Source: Pseudomonadota bacterium | GTDB lineage: Bacteria > Pseudomonadota > Gammaproteobacteria > Burkholderiales > SG8-39 | NCBI GenBank assembly: GCA_025352885.1 | Contig: JANXRZ010000197.1 | Location: 56,696-120,695 of the forward strand | Length of the DNA: 64,000 nt | Direction: 5' to 3' | Part shown: positions 29,012-37,103 of the stretch, piece after piece | Layout: each line of letters starts with the position of its first letter | How positions within the stretch are numbered: the first letter of the stretch is position 1 | Notes under the pieces: generated by a model | What the model was told of the DNA's origin: nothing | The model's database searches: none | Seen by the model: only the letters and a program-made list of their open reading frames with translations | Made by a program: the position numbers and the translations under genes

Positions 29012-30358
29012 ATGAGCACAGAACCCGCACGAATCCTTTTAGTCGACGACGACGCCGACCTCCTGCAATTGATCGCCATGCGCCTTACGGCCGCAGGCTA
29101 TGCCGTGACCGCGGTGGAATCCGGCGAAGCGGCGCTTGCGAGCTTTGCCATATCGAGGCCGGCCGCCATCGTGACCGACTTGCGCATGCATGGGATGGAC
29201 GGCATGGCGCTCTTCGACGCAATCCACCGGCAGGCGCCGTCGATGCCCGTGGTGATCCTTACCGCGCACGGCACGATCCCCGAAGCGGTGGCCGCCACCA
29301 GGCGCGGCGTGTTCAGCTTCCTTACCAAGCCGTTCGACAGCAAGGTGTTGACCGATACCGTGGCCGATGCGCTGCGCCTTGCGCCCGGCGAGGCCGGGGA
29401 GCCGGGAGACTGGCGAGCCGAGATCGTCACGCGCTCGGCCGCGATGGAGCACCTGCTGTCCCAGGCGCATCTCGTCGCGCAATCCGACGCAAGCGTTTGC
29501 ATCTTCGGGCCGAGCGGCACGGGCAAGGAGTTGATCGCGCGAGCGCTGCATCGGGCGAGCCGCCGCCGCGAGAAACCGTTCATAGCTGTAAATTGCGGCG
29601 CGATTCCCGAGGGCTTGCTTGAAACGGAGCTCTTCGGGCACAAGAAAGGCTCGTTCACCGGTGCCACCCAGGACCGGCGCGGGTTGTTCCAGGCGGCCGA
29701 AGGCGGGACGCTTTTCCTGGACGAAGTCGGCGACATGCCGCTCTCCCTGCAAGTCAAGTTGCTGCGTGCGCTCGAGGACCGCATGGTCCGCGCGGTGGGC
29801 GCCAACGAAGCGATTGCCGTAGATGTGCGCATCGTGTCGGCCACCCACCGCAAGCTCGAGGAGCGCATCGCGTCCGGCGAATTTCGCGAAGACCTTTACT
29901 ACCGGCTGAACGTGGTGAAGCTCGTGGTACCTGCGCTCGCCGAGCGCCGTGAAGACATCCCGCTGCTTGCGGGGCATTTCCTCAAGCGCCTCGCTGAGCG
30001 CTACGAGAAGCGCGCACGCGGATTTTCGCCGGAGGCGCTCGAATTGCTGATCGCTGCCCCATGGCCGGGGAACGTGCGCCAGCTCCTCAACGTCGTAGAG
30101 CAGTCGGTCGCCCTTGCCACCACCGAAGTGGTGCCGGCCTCACTGGTCCGACAGGCCATCGATCATGCGGAGAGCTCCCTCACGCCGCTTGACGAGGCGC
30201 GGCGCGCCTTTGAGCGGGATTACCTCGTGCAGTTGCTCAAGCTCACCGCGGGCAACGTCTCCCAGGCGTCCAAGCTTGCCGGACGCAACCGGACGGAGTT
30301 CTACCGGCTGCTTGAGCGTCATGCGCTCGAGCCGGGCCAGTTCAAGTCTGCCGACTAG
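29012..30358 (+). CDS. glrR: Sigma-54-dependent response regulator, GlrR/QseF-like
   Basis: Receiver domain, GPSGTGKELIARALH, GSFTGATQDRRG (GAFTGA-loop variant), Fis-type HTH C-terminus. Confidence 0.9.
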   Translation: MSTEPARILLVDDDADLLQLIAMRLTAAGYAVTAVESGEAALASFAISRPAAIVTDLRMHGMDGMALFDAIHRQAPSMPVVILTAHGTIPEAVAATRRGVFSFLTKPFDSKVLTDTVADALRLAPGEAGEPGDWRAEIVTRSAAMEHLLSQAHLVAQSDASVCIFGPSGTGKELIARALHRASRRREKPFIAVNCGAIPEGLLETELFGHKKGSFTGATQDRRGLFQAAEGGTLFLDEVGDMPLSLQVKLLRALEDRMVRAVGANEAIAVDVRIVSATHRKLEERIASGEFREDLYYRLNVVKLVVPALAERREDIPLLAGHFLKRLAERYEKRARGFSPEALELLIAAPWPGNVRQLLNVVEQSVALATTEVVPASLVRQAIDHAESSLTPLDEARRAFERDYLVQLLKLTAGNVSQASKLAGRNRTEFYRLLERHALEPGQFKSAD

Positions 30359-30384
30359 GCACTAGCTCAGGAAGGCCGCCAGAC

Positions 30385-30402
30385 TGTCGTTCCGCGGCGA
30401 CA
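30385..30402 (+). promoter_or_regulatory. Candidate GlrR upstream activating site 1 (TGTC-N10-GACA)
   Basis: TGTCGTTCCGCGGCGACA; exact TGTC-N10-GACA, the pattern reported for E. coli GlrR sites at glmY. Confidence 0.6.
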
Positions 30403-30450
30403 CCAAAATCCGCAGTCCTTCAAGGACGTTCGCGCCCAGCTGCGGAAAGC

Positions 30451-30468
30451 TGTCGGGAAGCGGCGACG
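30451..30468 (+). promoter_or_regulatory. Candidate GlrR upstream activating site 2
   Basis: TGTCGGGAAGCGGCGACG; shares CTGTCG-N4-GCGGCGAC with site 1, 66 bp apart. Confidence 0.55.
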
Positions 30469-30543
30469 TTTTGCCTCCTTTGGCACAAGCCAACTTGTTC
30501 ACGCGCGCGATCTAAGTCATTCACTGCTCGCAGTGTTTTTTGC

Positions 30544-30560
30544 TTGGCATGGGACTTGCA
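30544..30560 (+). promoter_or_regulatory. Sigma-54 (-24/-12) promoter
   Basis: TTGGCATGGGACTTGCA versus YTGGCACGRNNNTTGCW: one mismatch, correct GG-N10-GC spacing. Confidence 0.75.
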
Positions 30561-30634
30561 CATGAAACGCGTTAATACCAGAACACATAGGGTCAACCCA
30601 CATGGGGTTCATCCCATTACGAGGGGGATACCAG

Positions 30635-31150
30635 ATGAATAAGCACAACTACGTCACATTCGGCGGCCCCTCATACGCTGCGCAGCGCGACCTGCCGACG
30701 CGGCGCGAAGGCTTCCTTGCGGACATGGAGCGAAGCATGCCTTGGGCGAGGCTCCGGGCACTCGTCGAACCGGTGTATGCGGATCCCAAGTCGCGGCGCG
30801 CCCGGCCGCTCGAACTCGACCGCATGTTGCGAATCCATTTCCTCCAGCGCTGGTTCCGCCTTGGAGACAGCGCGGTGCGCGAAGCGATCTGTGATTCGAA
30901 CGCGATGCGCTCGTTCGTCTGCATTGGCGACGGCGTGCACTCCCCGGAGGAAACGGCGATCCGCAGGTTCCGCGAGTTGCTGCGCGAGTACGGGCTGGCG
31001 GAGGTAATCGTCCAGGCCGCCGATCGGCACCTGCGATCCCTCGGCCTCGCCGTCGCACCCGGTGCGATCGTCGATCCGACCGTCATCAGCAACAGCGCGC
31101 AGGCGCCATTCTCACGAGTTATCGACACCGCCGGCCTTTCCGCCGGCTAA
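30635..31150 (+). CDS. IS5-type transposase N-terminal (DUF772-like) domain protein lacking the catalytic domain
   Basis: 171 aa; PLELDRMLRIHFLQRWFRLGDSAVREAICDSNAMRSFVCIGD...ETAIRRFRELLREYGLAE...GAIVDPTVISNS then stops; AGGGGG RBS-like upstream. Confidence 0.75.
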   Translation: MNKHNYVTFGGPSYAAQRDLPTRREGFLADMERSMPWARLRALVEPVYADPKSRRARPLELDRMLRIHFLQRWFRLGDSAVREAICDSNAMRSFVCIGDGVHSPEETAIRRFRELLREYGLAEVIVQAADRHLRSLGLAVAPGAIVDPTVISNSAQAPFSRVIDTAGLSAG

Positions 31151-31162
31151 ACGGAGCGTCAA

Positions 31163-31495
31163 ATGCAAACGATGAAGCAGCACAGGCACGAGGTAAACAC
31201 GTTCGTCCAGACGCTGTGGGGATTCTGCCTTGTCCTCATGGTCGTACTCGGCATCGGCGGCACCATCTACAAACTGTTGGCGCCTTCAGGCTGGATCGCC
31301 TCATTGATGGGCCGCGGATTTTCAGGTGGCGTGGCGGCCATCGGCCTGATGATCGTTTTTGGTGTCATCGGCTGGGTAGCGCGAAACTGGACCACCACGC
31401 GCGAGCAGGCAACGACCGCTACGTTCGTGGTGTATGCGTTCGCCGCCGCCGGGCTGCTGTATTTGTTCCAGATCTGGTCTAAGGGAAGCTTCTAG
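31163..31495 (+). CDS. Small integral membrane protein (110 aa), unknown function
   Basis: Three predicted hydrophobic segments; starts 12 bp after the DUF772 stop with GGAG RBS. Confidence 0.7.
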   Translation: MQTMKQHRHEVNTFVQTLWGFCLVLMVVLGIGGTIYKLLAPSGWIASLMGRGFSGGVAAIGLMIVFGVIGWVARNWTTTREQATTATFVVYAFAAAGLLYLFQIWSKGSF

Positions 31496-31530
31496 GCACG
31501 ACCCGCTTAGTTACCAGGTGTGTCCCCTGG

Positions 31531-31562
31531 GCTCGCCGCTCCCCCGCGGCGGGCCTTTTTTT
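31531..31562 (+). terminator. Rho-independent terminator
   Basis: GCTCGCCGC-TCCCCC-GCGGCGGGC stem (one G-T pair) followed by CTTTTTTT. Confidence 0.9.
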
Positions 31563-31579
31563 GGGGGGCAGCTTCCCGC

Positions 31580-31999
31580 CTATGAGGGCCGGGAGATTTC
31601 CGTGAGCGCTTCGGCCGCCGGCCGGATGTCGGAGCTTTCAACCGCAAAATCGCCAAGGGTGACGATGCCAACCAGCCGCTTGTCCCGGTTTACGACGGGC
31701 AGCCGGCGGACTTGGTTTTCGCTCATGCGTTGGGCGGCCTCATCCACCGAATCGTCTTCATAAACCCAGACGATGCCTTCGGACATGACGTCGCGAACGC
31801 GCGTATTGCCTTCCTTTCCCTCGGCGACCGCCCGGATCACGATGTCGCGATCCGAGATGGACCCGATCATGCGGTCGTTCTCCGCCACGGGCAGCATGCC
31901 GAAATCCCCGCCTCGCATCTGCTGGGCAGCTTCCTTGATGGTCGATTCAGGGTCGATGACCTGCACACGGGGCGTCATGACTTCGCTGACTTTCTGCAT
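31580..31999 (-). CDS. Tandem CBS domain protein
   Basis: MQKVSEVMTPRVQVIDPESTIKEAAQQMRGGDFGMLPVAENDRMIGSISDRDIVIRAVAEG...; two CBS repeats. Confidence 0.95.
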   Translation of the reverse strand: MQKVSEVMTPRVQVIDPESTIKEAAQQMRGGDFGMLPVAENDRMIGSISDRDIVIRAVAEGKEGNTRVRDVMSEGIVWVYEDDSVDEAAQRMSENQVRRLPVVNRDKRLVGIVTLGDFAVESSDIRPAAEALTEISRPS

Positions 32000-32097
32000 G
32001 AGGAACTCCTCGAGATTGGCAATGTGAACTCGCCAGTCTCAGCCTCATGGGAGGAAGTGTATGTGCGACCCCTTACAGTGCAAGGCAAAGGCGTTGC

Positions 32098-32925
32098 TCA
32101 GACGGCGATCGGCGCCTTGATCGCGGGATGCGGTTCGTACCCTTCGAGCGTGAAGTCCTCGTAGCGAAAGGCGAACAAGTCGCCCACGCCGCTTGCCAGA
32201 CGCATGCGCGGAAACGGCCGCGGCGTCCTGGACAGTTGCTCCCGCGCCTGCGCGAGGTGGTTCGAGTAAAGGTGCGCATCCCCGAGCGTCAGCACGAAAT
32301 CGCCGGGTGCATGGCCGGTGACCTGCGCCACCATGAGCGTGAGCAGCGCATATGACGCGATATTGAACGGGACGCCCAGGAAGAGATCCGCGCTCCTTTG
32401 ATACATCTGGCAGGAAAGGCGGCCGTCGGCCACGTAGAACTGGAACAGGGCATGGCAAGGGGGCAGCGCCATGCGATCGACATCGGCTGGATTCCAGGCG
32501 GTGACGATATGCCGGCGCGAGTCGGGTTTAGTGCGAATGGATTCGAGCACGTTCCTGATCTGGTCGATCTCTCCGCCGCCAGGGGTGCGCCAATGGCGCC
32601 ACTGGTAGCCATAGACCGGGCCGAGCTCGCCCTTGTCATCCGCCCACTCGTCCCAGATCGTGACGCCGCGCTCCTGGAGCCAGCGCACGTTCGTATCCCC
32701 GGAGAGGAACCAGAGCAGTTCGTAGATGATCGACTTGAGGTGCAGCTTCTTGGTGGTGAGCAGCGGGAAGCTTTCGGCCAAGTCGAACCGCATTTGCGCG
32801 CCGAACACGGAAAGCGTTCCCGTGCCGGTCCTGTCGGTCTTGGTTGCGCCGCGCGTGAGCACCTGGGCGAGCAGGTCGAGGTACTGGCGTTCGCCTGACG
32901 GGAGCAGATTCGGGACGGCGTTCAT
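32098..32925 (-). CDS. thyA: Thymidylate synthase
   Basis: [35 protein letters not shown]... [12 protein letters not shown]. Confidence 0.98.
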   Translation of the reverse strand: MNAVPNLLPSGERQYLDLLAQVLTRGATKTDRTGTGTLSVFGAQMRFDLAESFPLLTTKKLHLKSIIYELLWFLSGDTNVRWLQERGVTIWDEWADDKGELGPVYGYQWRHWRTPGGGEIDQIRNVLESIRTKPDSRRHIVTAWNPADVDRMALPPCHALFQFYVADGRLSCQMYQRSADLFLGVPFNIASYALLTLMVAQVTGHAPGDFVLTLGDAHLYSNHLAQAREQLSRTPRPFPRMRLASGVGDLFAFRYEDFTLEGYEPHPAIKAPIAV

Positions 32926-33040
32926 TCGAATGAGGGTGCCCAGAGGTCCGGGGCGATTGGACGATTGTCATCGATTGTAGCGAAGGTTGCGCATTCCGAC
33001 CTGCCCGAGCATGATCCCCGGTTTCGCAGGGGGAACACCG

Positions 33041-34552
33041 ATGCTCAAGTTGTTCGGCGGCGGCAAGCCGGACCATCCGATGGCCGACCCGAAGGAGGCC
33101 AGGCGGCTCCTGGACGACCTGCCCGCGCAGGATCCGGTCAAGGCGCTCGAGGAACTCGCGCATTGGCTCGAATCGGTGTCGACGGCCGAAGGGTTCAAGC
33201 TCGAGCAGCGCTTGCAGCTGCTGTTCCAGATCGACGATGCGGCCCAGGCGCGCTCGCGCAAGCTTGCCCGCGATTACTTCGCAAGCGTGCGGCCCTCCAA
33301 GGTGCAGGAAAACCGGCTCTGGAAGGGCATCCACGAATACTGGAACCAGGCGGGGCGCGCATTCGGTCGCGCAGTCGACCAGTTCGTGAACGGCGCGAAA
33401 GGCGCCGACACTGCCAAGGCGCAACTACCCTTGCTCCTGGTCCGCGCCCTGCGCAGCATCTCGCAGCAGATCAAGTGGATGCACATGCGCTACGGGCCGG
33501 TGGACCTCAGCGCCTGGGGGATCTTCAACCGCGTGTACGGCTTTGCGGAGTTCCGCGGCCTGGCCGGCGCAAAGACGACGATTTACCCCGGCGTGCCAGG
33601 CGAGACGACGCCGCAGCAGGAATTCCTCAAGGGCGTGGTGTTCAGCGCGAGTTCGCCGGATGCGCTTTTGCCGATTGAAGTGGACCTTGCCGAGCGCCTC
33701 ATTGGCGATTTCACCGCAAAATTCACGCTGAGCCAATCGCCGTCGCCCGAGATGAGCTATTGGACGGACCTCAACCAGAACATGGCCCCGCAGCGGCTCG
33801 TGCGGCCGCCGCAGCAGACGCCCACGCTGAGGTGTTTCGGCGCCTCCGCCGCGCTCGAAGAAGTAAAGGGCAACCTGCAGAAACTAGAAGCCAGCCGGCA
33901 GGTCCCTGCCAGCCTCAACCTGGGCTCGGTTTACGCACCCGAGGTCGTCCTCGATGTCCTCGGGCACCTGGCCGTTTACTGGTCGCTCGAGCCGCCGGAA
34001 CGCAAACACCCAAGGCACAGCGTGAAATCCCGGCTTTCGGTGGCCCATGGGTTCGATGGCGTGCTAGGCGTGCTGGGTGCCTCGGAGTCCCTCGACTTCG
34101 AAGCGACCGCGGTCGAAAGCTGGATCGTTGAGAACGTGAGCGCAGGCGGATTCGGCGCGGTGGTGCAGCAGCTCAAAGGCGACTGGCTCAAGGTCGGCGC
34201 TCTCATCGGCATGCAGCCCGAGGGCGGGAACAATTGGGTGGCGGGCGTAGTACGCCGGGTGAACAAGGTCGGCACCTCGCAGGCACGCGTCGGCATCCAG
34301 TCGCTGTCGAAATCGCCGATGGCCGGCAAGTTCTGGACCGGCGTGGTGACCGAGGCGGGCGTCGTGCTGAAGACCGGCGAGCCGGACAGCGGCGAAGTGC
34401 GCATGATCCTCAAGCCCGGCGTTTTCGTCCCGGGCCAGAACCTGGAATCGGAACGCAGCGGACGCTTTCACGTGTACATGCCGCAAGGCGTTGAGGAGAA
34501 GGGCGACGATTACGAAATCGCCCGCTTTCGCGAAATGATCCGCGAGACCTGA
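33041..34552 (+). CDS. Hypothetical protein with PilZ-like C-terminal region
   Basis: ERKHPRHSVKSRLSV (RxxxR) followed by VENVSAGGFGAVV ([D/N]xSxxG-like). ATG at 33041 chosen over the longer ORF. Confidence 0.6.
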   Translation: MLKLFGGGKPDHPMADPKEARRLLDDLPAQDPVKALEELAHWLESVSTAEGFKLEQRLQLLFQIDDAAQARSRKLARDYFASVRPSKVQENRLWKGIHEYWNQAGRAFGRAVDQFVNGAKGADTAKAQLPLLLVRALRSISQQIKWMHMRYGPVDLSAWGIFNRVYGFAEFRGLAGAKTTIYPGVPGETTPQQEFLKGVVFSASSPDALLPIEVDLAERLIGDFTAKFTLSQSPSPEMSYWTDLNQNMAPQRLVRPPQQTPTLRCFGASAALEEVKGNLQKLEASRQVPASLNLGSVYAPEVVLDVLGHLAVYWSLEPPERKHPRHSVKSRLSVAHGFDGVLGVLGASESLDFEATAVESWIVENVSAGGFGAVVQQLKGDWLKVGALIGMQPEGGNNWVAGVVRRVNKVGTSQARVGIQSLSKSPMAGKFWTGVVTEAGVVLKTGEPDSGEVRMILKPGVFVPGQNLESERSGRFHVYMPQGVEEKGDDYEIARFREMIRET

Positions 34553-34563
34553 CCCCGCCCGCG

Positions 34564-35232
34564 TTACTTAAGGATTTTCACCAGCCAGTCCGAAATGTCG
34601 GCGATCTCCTGCGGGCAGACCGAGTGCGGCATTGCGTACTCGTGCCACTCGAGCGGGTAACCCAGCGCCTCCAGCATTTTGCGCGATTGCTCTGCACGCC
34701 CAATTGGGATCATCGGGTCGCCCGTGCCGTGTGCCATGAAGATCGGGAGGTCCCGGTTGGTCTTGTGACGCTCGGCTTCGACGGTGCCGGCAAGCGGCAG
34801 GTAAGTCGAAAGCGCCATGATGCCGGCCAGCCTTTGCGGATGCCGCAAGCCGGTCTGGAAGGCAATCGCGCCACCCTGCGAAAAGCCGGCGAGCACTATG
34901 CGGTCCGCGCGGATGCCGCGCGCTTCCTCTACGGCGATGAGGGCTTCGACGGACGCCTGTGACTCGCGCAGCCCTTCGCCGTCTTCACGCGTCCCGCCCA
35001 GTTCGAGGATGTCGTACCAGGCGCGCATCGCCATGCCGTTGTTCAGCGTGACTGGGCGAACGGGTGCATGCGGAAAAATGAAGCGCACTGCCAGGCTCGC
35101 GGGGAGGCCGAGTTCCGGCACGATCGGCTCGAAGTCATGGCCGTCCGCCCCAAGGCCGTGCAGCCAGATGACCGTCGCCGAGGGCGACGAGCCGGTCTCG
35201 ATTTCGATTCGTTCAAGCAGGTTCTTATCCAT
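34564..35232 (-). CDS. Carboxylesterase/phospholipase family alpha/beta hydrolase
   Basis: TVIWLHGLGADGHDFEPIVPEL; GFSQGGAIAFQTGLR; C-terminal MPHSVCPQEI. Confidence 0.93.
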   Translation of the reverse strand: MDKNLLERIEIETGSSPSATVIWLHGLGADGHDFEPIVPELGLPASLAVRFIFPHAPVRPVTLNNGMAMRAWYDILELGGTREDGEGLRESQASVEALIAVEEARGIRADRIVLAGFSQGGAIAFQTGLRHPQRLAGIMALSTYLPLAGTVEAERHKTNRDLPIFMAHGTGDPMIPIGRAEQSRKMLEALGYPLEWHEYAMPHSVCPQEIADISDWLVKILK

Positions 35233-35278
35233 GCGGCGATTTTAACGTAAACAGAATATCCTTCCCTCATTTGACTGT

Positions 35279-35322
35279 TGACTGGCGGTCATTTAGAGTG
35301 CCGCTTAACTGACTGCCGGTCA
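35279..35322. promoter_or_regulatory. Paired palindromic TetR-type operators upstream of tetR-RND operon
   Basis: TGACTGGCGGTCA (35279-35291) and TGACTGCCGGTCA (35310-35322), 31 bp centre to centre, ending 8 bp before the TetR ATG. Confidence 0.65.
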
Positions 35323-35330
35323 TTAAAACG

Positions 35331-36011
35331 ATGTCTACTGCCAGAAGCGCGGCTCGCCCGCGCACCCGCGCCGTCCTGCCGGAAGACAAGTCCGAGCGCC
35401 GCGCGGCGATCCTTCGCGCCGCGGGCGTCCTGCTCAAGCAGGCGCCGCAGGGCGCATTCTCGGTAGACCAGCTGGCGCGCCGGGCAGGGCTTGCTAAGGG
35501 CACCGTCTACCTGTACTTCGGCACGCGCGAGGAGGTGCTGCTCGCCGTGCATTCGGAGCGCCAGCAGGATCTCTTCGATGCGCTCGAAAAAGCTTTGTCC
35601 TCGCCCCGCGCGGATATCCGGCTGGTCGTGCGCACGGTTGCGCGCTTTCTCCGGACGCATCCTGAATTCCTGCCGCTTGCGGCCAACTGCCGGGGCATGC
35701 TCGAAACGAACATCGGCACCGAAGCGGCGCTCGCCTACAAGCAGGGGGTGGGCGCCAGGCTTGCCGGAATCGGCACGCGCGTCGAGGCGTTGTTTCCGAT
35801 CGCGAAGGGCCAGGGGATCGGCCTCCTCATGGCGAGCTATGCGTTGATGATCGGGTTGTGGCAGATCTCCGATCCGCCGGAATGCCTCGCCGCCGTGATG
35901 GAGCGCCCCGACATGCGCCTGTTTCGCGTCGATCTGGAAAAGCAGCTGAGCTCGGCATTGGTGAACCTTTGGGAAGGCGCGACGATTCGCGGGAATGGGA
36001 GAGCGACATGA
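35331..36011 (+). CDS. TetR/AcrR family transcriptional regulator
   Basis: RRAAILRAAGVLLKQAPQGAFSVDQLARRAGLAKGTVYLYFGTREEVLLAV HTH. Confidence 0.93.
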   Translation: MSTARSAARPRTRAVLPEDKSERRAAILRAAGVLLKQAPQGAFSVDQLARRAGLAKGTVYLYFGTREEVLLAVHSERQQDLFDALEKALSSPRADIRLVVRTVARFLRTHPEFLPLAANCRGMLETNIGTEAALAYKQGVGARLAGIGTRVEALFPIAKGQGIGLLMASYALMIGLWQISDPPECLAAVMERPDMRLFRVDLEKQLSSALVNLWEGATIRGNGRAT

Positions 36012-37102
36012 AGAGAATATATGACCGGGTTTTGGCCGCGGTGCTGGTATCGGCGGGGCTGGTGGCCGCCTGCGGAAAGGCGCCGGAACCCAAGCTCGAG
36101 GAGATCCGGCCTGTGCGCATCCTTAAGGTCGATACGACTGCCTCCGGCCGGTCGATCGAGTGGGCAGGCGAGGTCAGGCCGCGCCTCGAGACGCGTCTTG
36201 GTTTTCGCGTCGGCGGCAAAATGATCGAGCGCCTTGTCGAGGTGGGCACGACTGTGCGGGCAGGGCAGCCGATTGCGCGCCTCGATCCCGCTGACCTCCA
36301 GTTGGCTGCCGCCGCGGCGAGGACGCAGATCGTCCAGGTGGAGGCGGAGCGCCGGTTTGCCGAGGGCGACTTGCGCCGCTACCGCGACCTGCGTGAGAAA
36401 AATTTCATCAGCCAGGCGGAGCTCGACCGTCGCGCGAGCACGTTTGAGTCCACCGATGCACGCCTCGAAGCGGCGCGGGCGCAATCCCGCCAGGCAGCTA
36501 ACCAGGCGGGCTATGCGGTGCTGGCAGCCGACAGCGCGGGCGTGATCACCGCCATTGAAGCAGAAGCGGGCCAGGTGGTTGCGCCGGGCCAAACCGTTGC
36601 GCGTCTTGCACGCGCCGGCGAAACCGAGGTCGTCGTGGCAGTACCGGAATCGCAACACGGCCTTGTCGAGCAGGCAAAGGAGTTTTCCGTCACGCTGAGC
36701 GCGCTGCCAGGACGCACCTGGAAGGGCCGGCTCCGGGAACTCTCGCCGTCGGCCGACCCGGTCACCCGGACGTACGCCGCAAAAATCACGATCCTCTCGC
36801 CGGGCACTGACGTCGAGCTTGGCATGAGCGCGCGGGTTTCGGCGCTTCTCGGCGGCACGGGCACGCGAATCGAGTTGCCGGTCTCCGCCTTGTACGGAAA
36901 AGGCGAATCCATCCAGGTCTGGCTGGTCGAAGCGATCAAGGACGGGATCGGGTCGGTTCGCTTGCAGCCGGTGCGCACAGGCGGCCTTTCGGGTGACCGC
37001 GTGCTGATCGAGTCGGGGCTTACGCCCGGCGACATGGTCGTGGTGGCCGGTGCGCAGCTGCTGCGTGCGGGCCAGCGCGTGCGCGCAGCGGCCCCGGGTT
37101 AG
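36008..37102 (+). CDS. RND efflux membrane fusion protein
   Basis: Lipoprotein-like AAC; PRLETRLGFRVGGKMIERLVEVGTTVRAGQPIARLDPADLQL; overlaps tetR stop (ATGA). Confidence 0.93.
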   Translation: MKRIYDRVLAAVLVSAGLVAACGKAPEPKLEEIRPVRILKVDTTASGRSIEWAGEVRPRLETRLGFRVGGKMIERLVEVGTTVRAGQPIARLDPADLQLAAAAARTQIVQVEAERRFAEGDLRRYRDLREKNFISQAELDRRASTFESTDARLEAARAQSRQAANQAGYAVLAADSAGVITAIEAEAGQVVAPGQTVARLARAGETEVVVAVPESQHGLVEQAKEFSVTLSALPGRTWKGRLRELSPSADPVTRTYAAKITILSPGTDVELGMSARVSALLGGTGTRIELPVSALYGKGESIQVWLVEAIKDGIGSVRLQPVRTGGLSGDRVLIESGLTPGDMVVVAGAQLLRAGQRVRAAAPG

Positions 37103-37103
37103 C

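Noticed and set aside
30602-31150. Intact IS5-family insertion sequence
   Set aside because: No DDE catalytic domain, no obvious terminal inverted repeats or target duplication seen; treated as a stand-alone domain protein instead.
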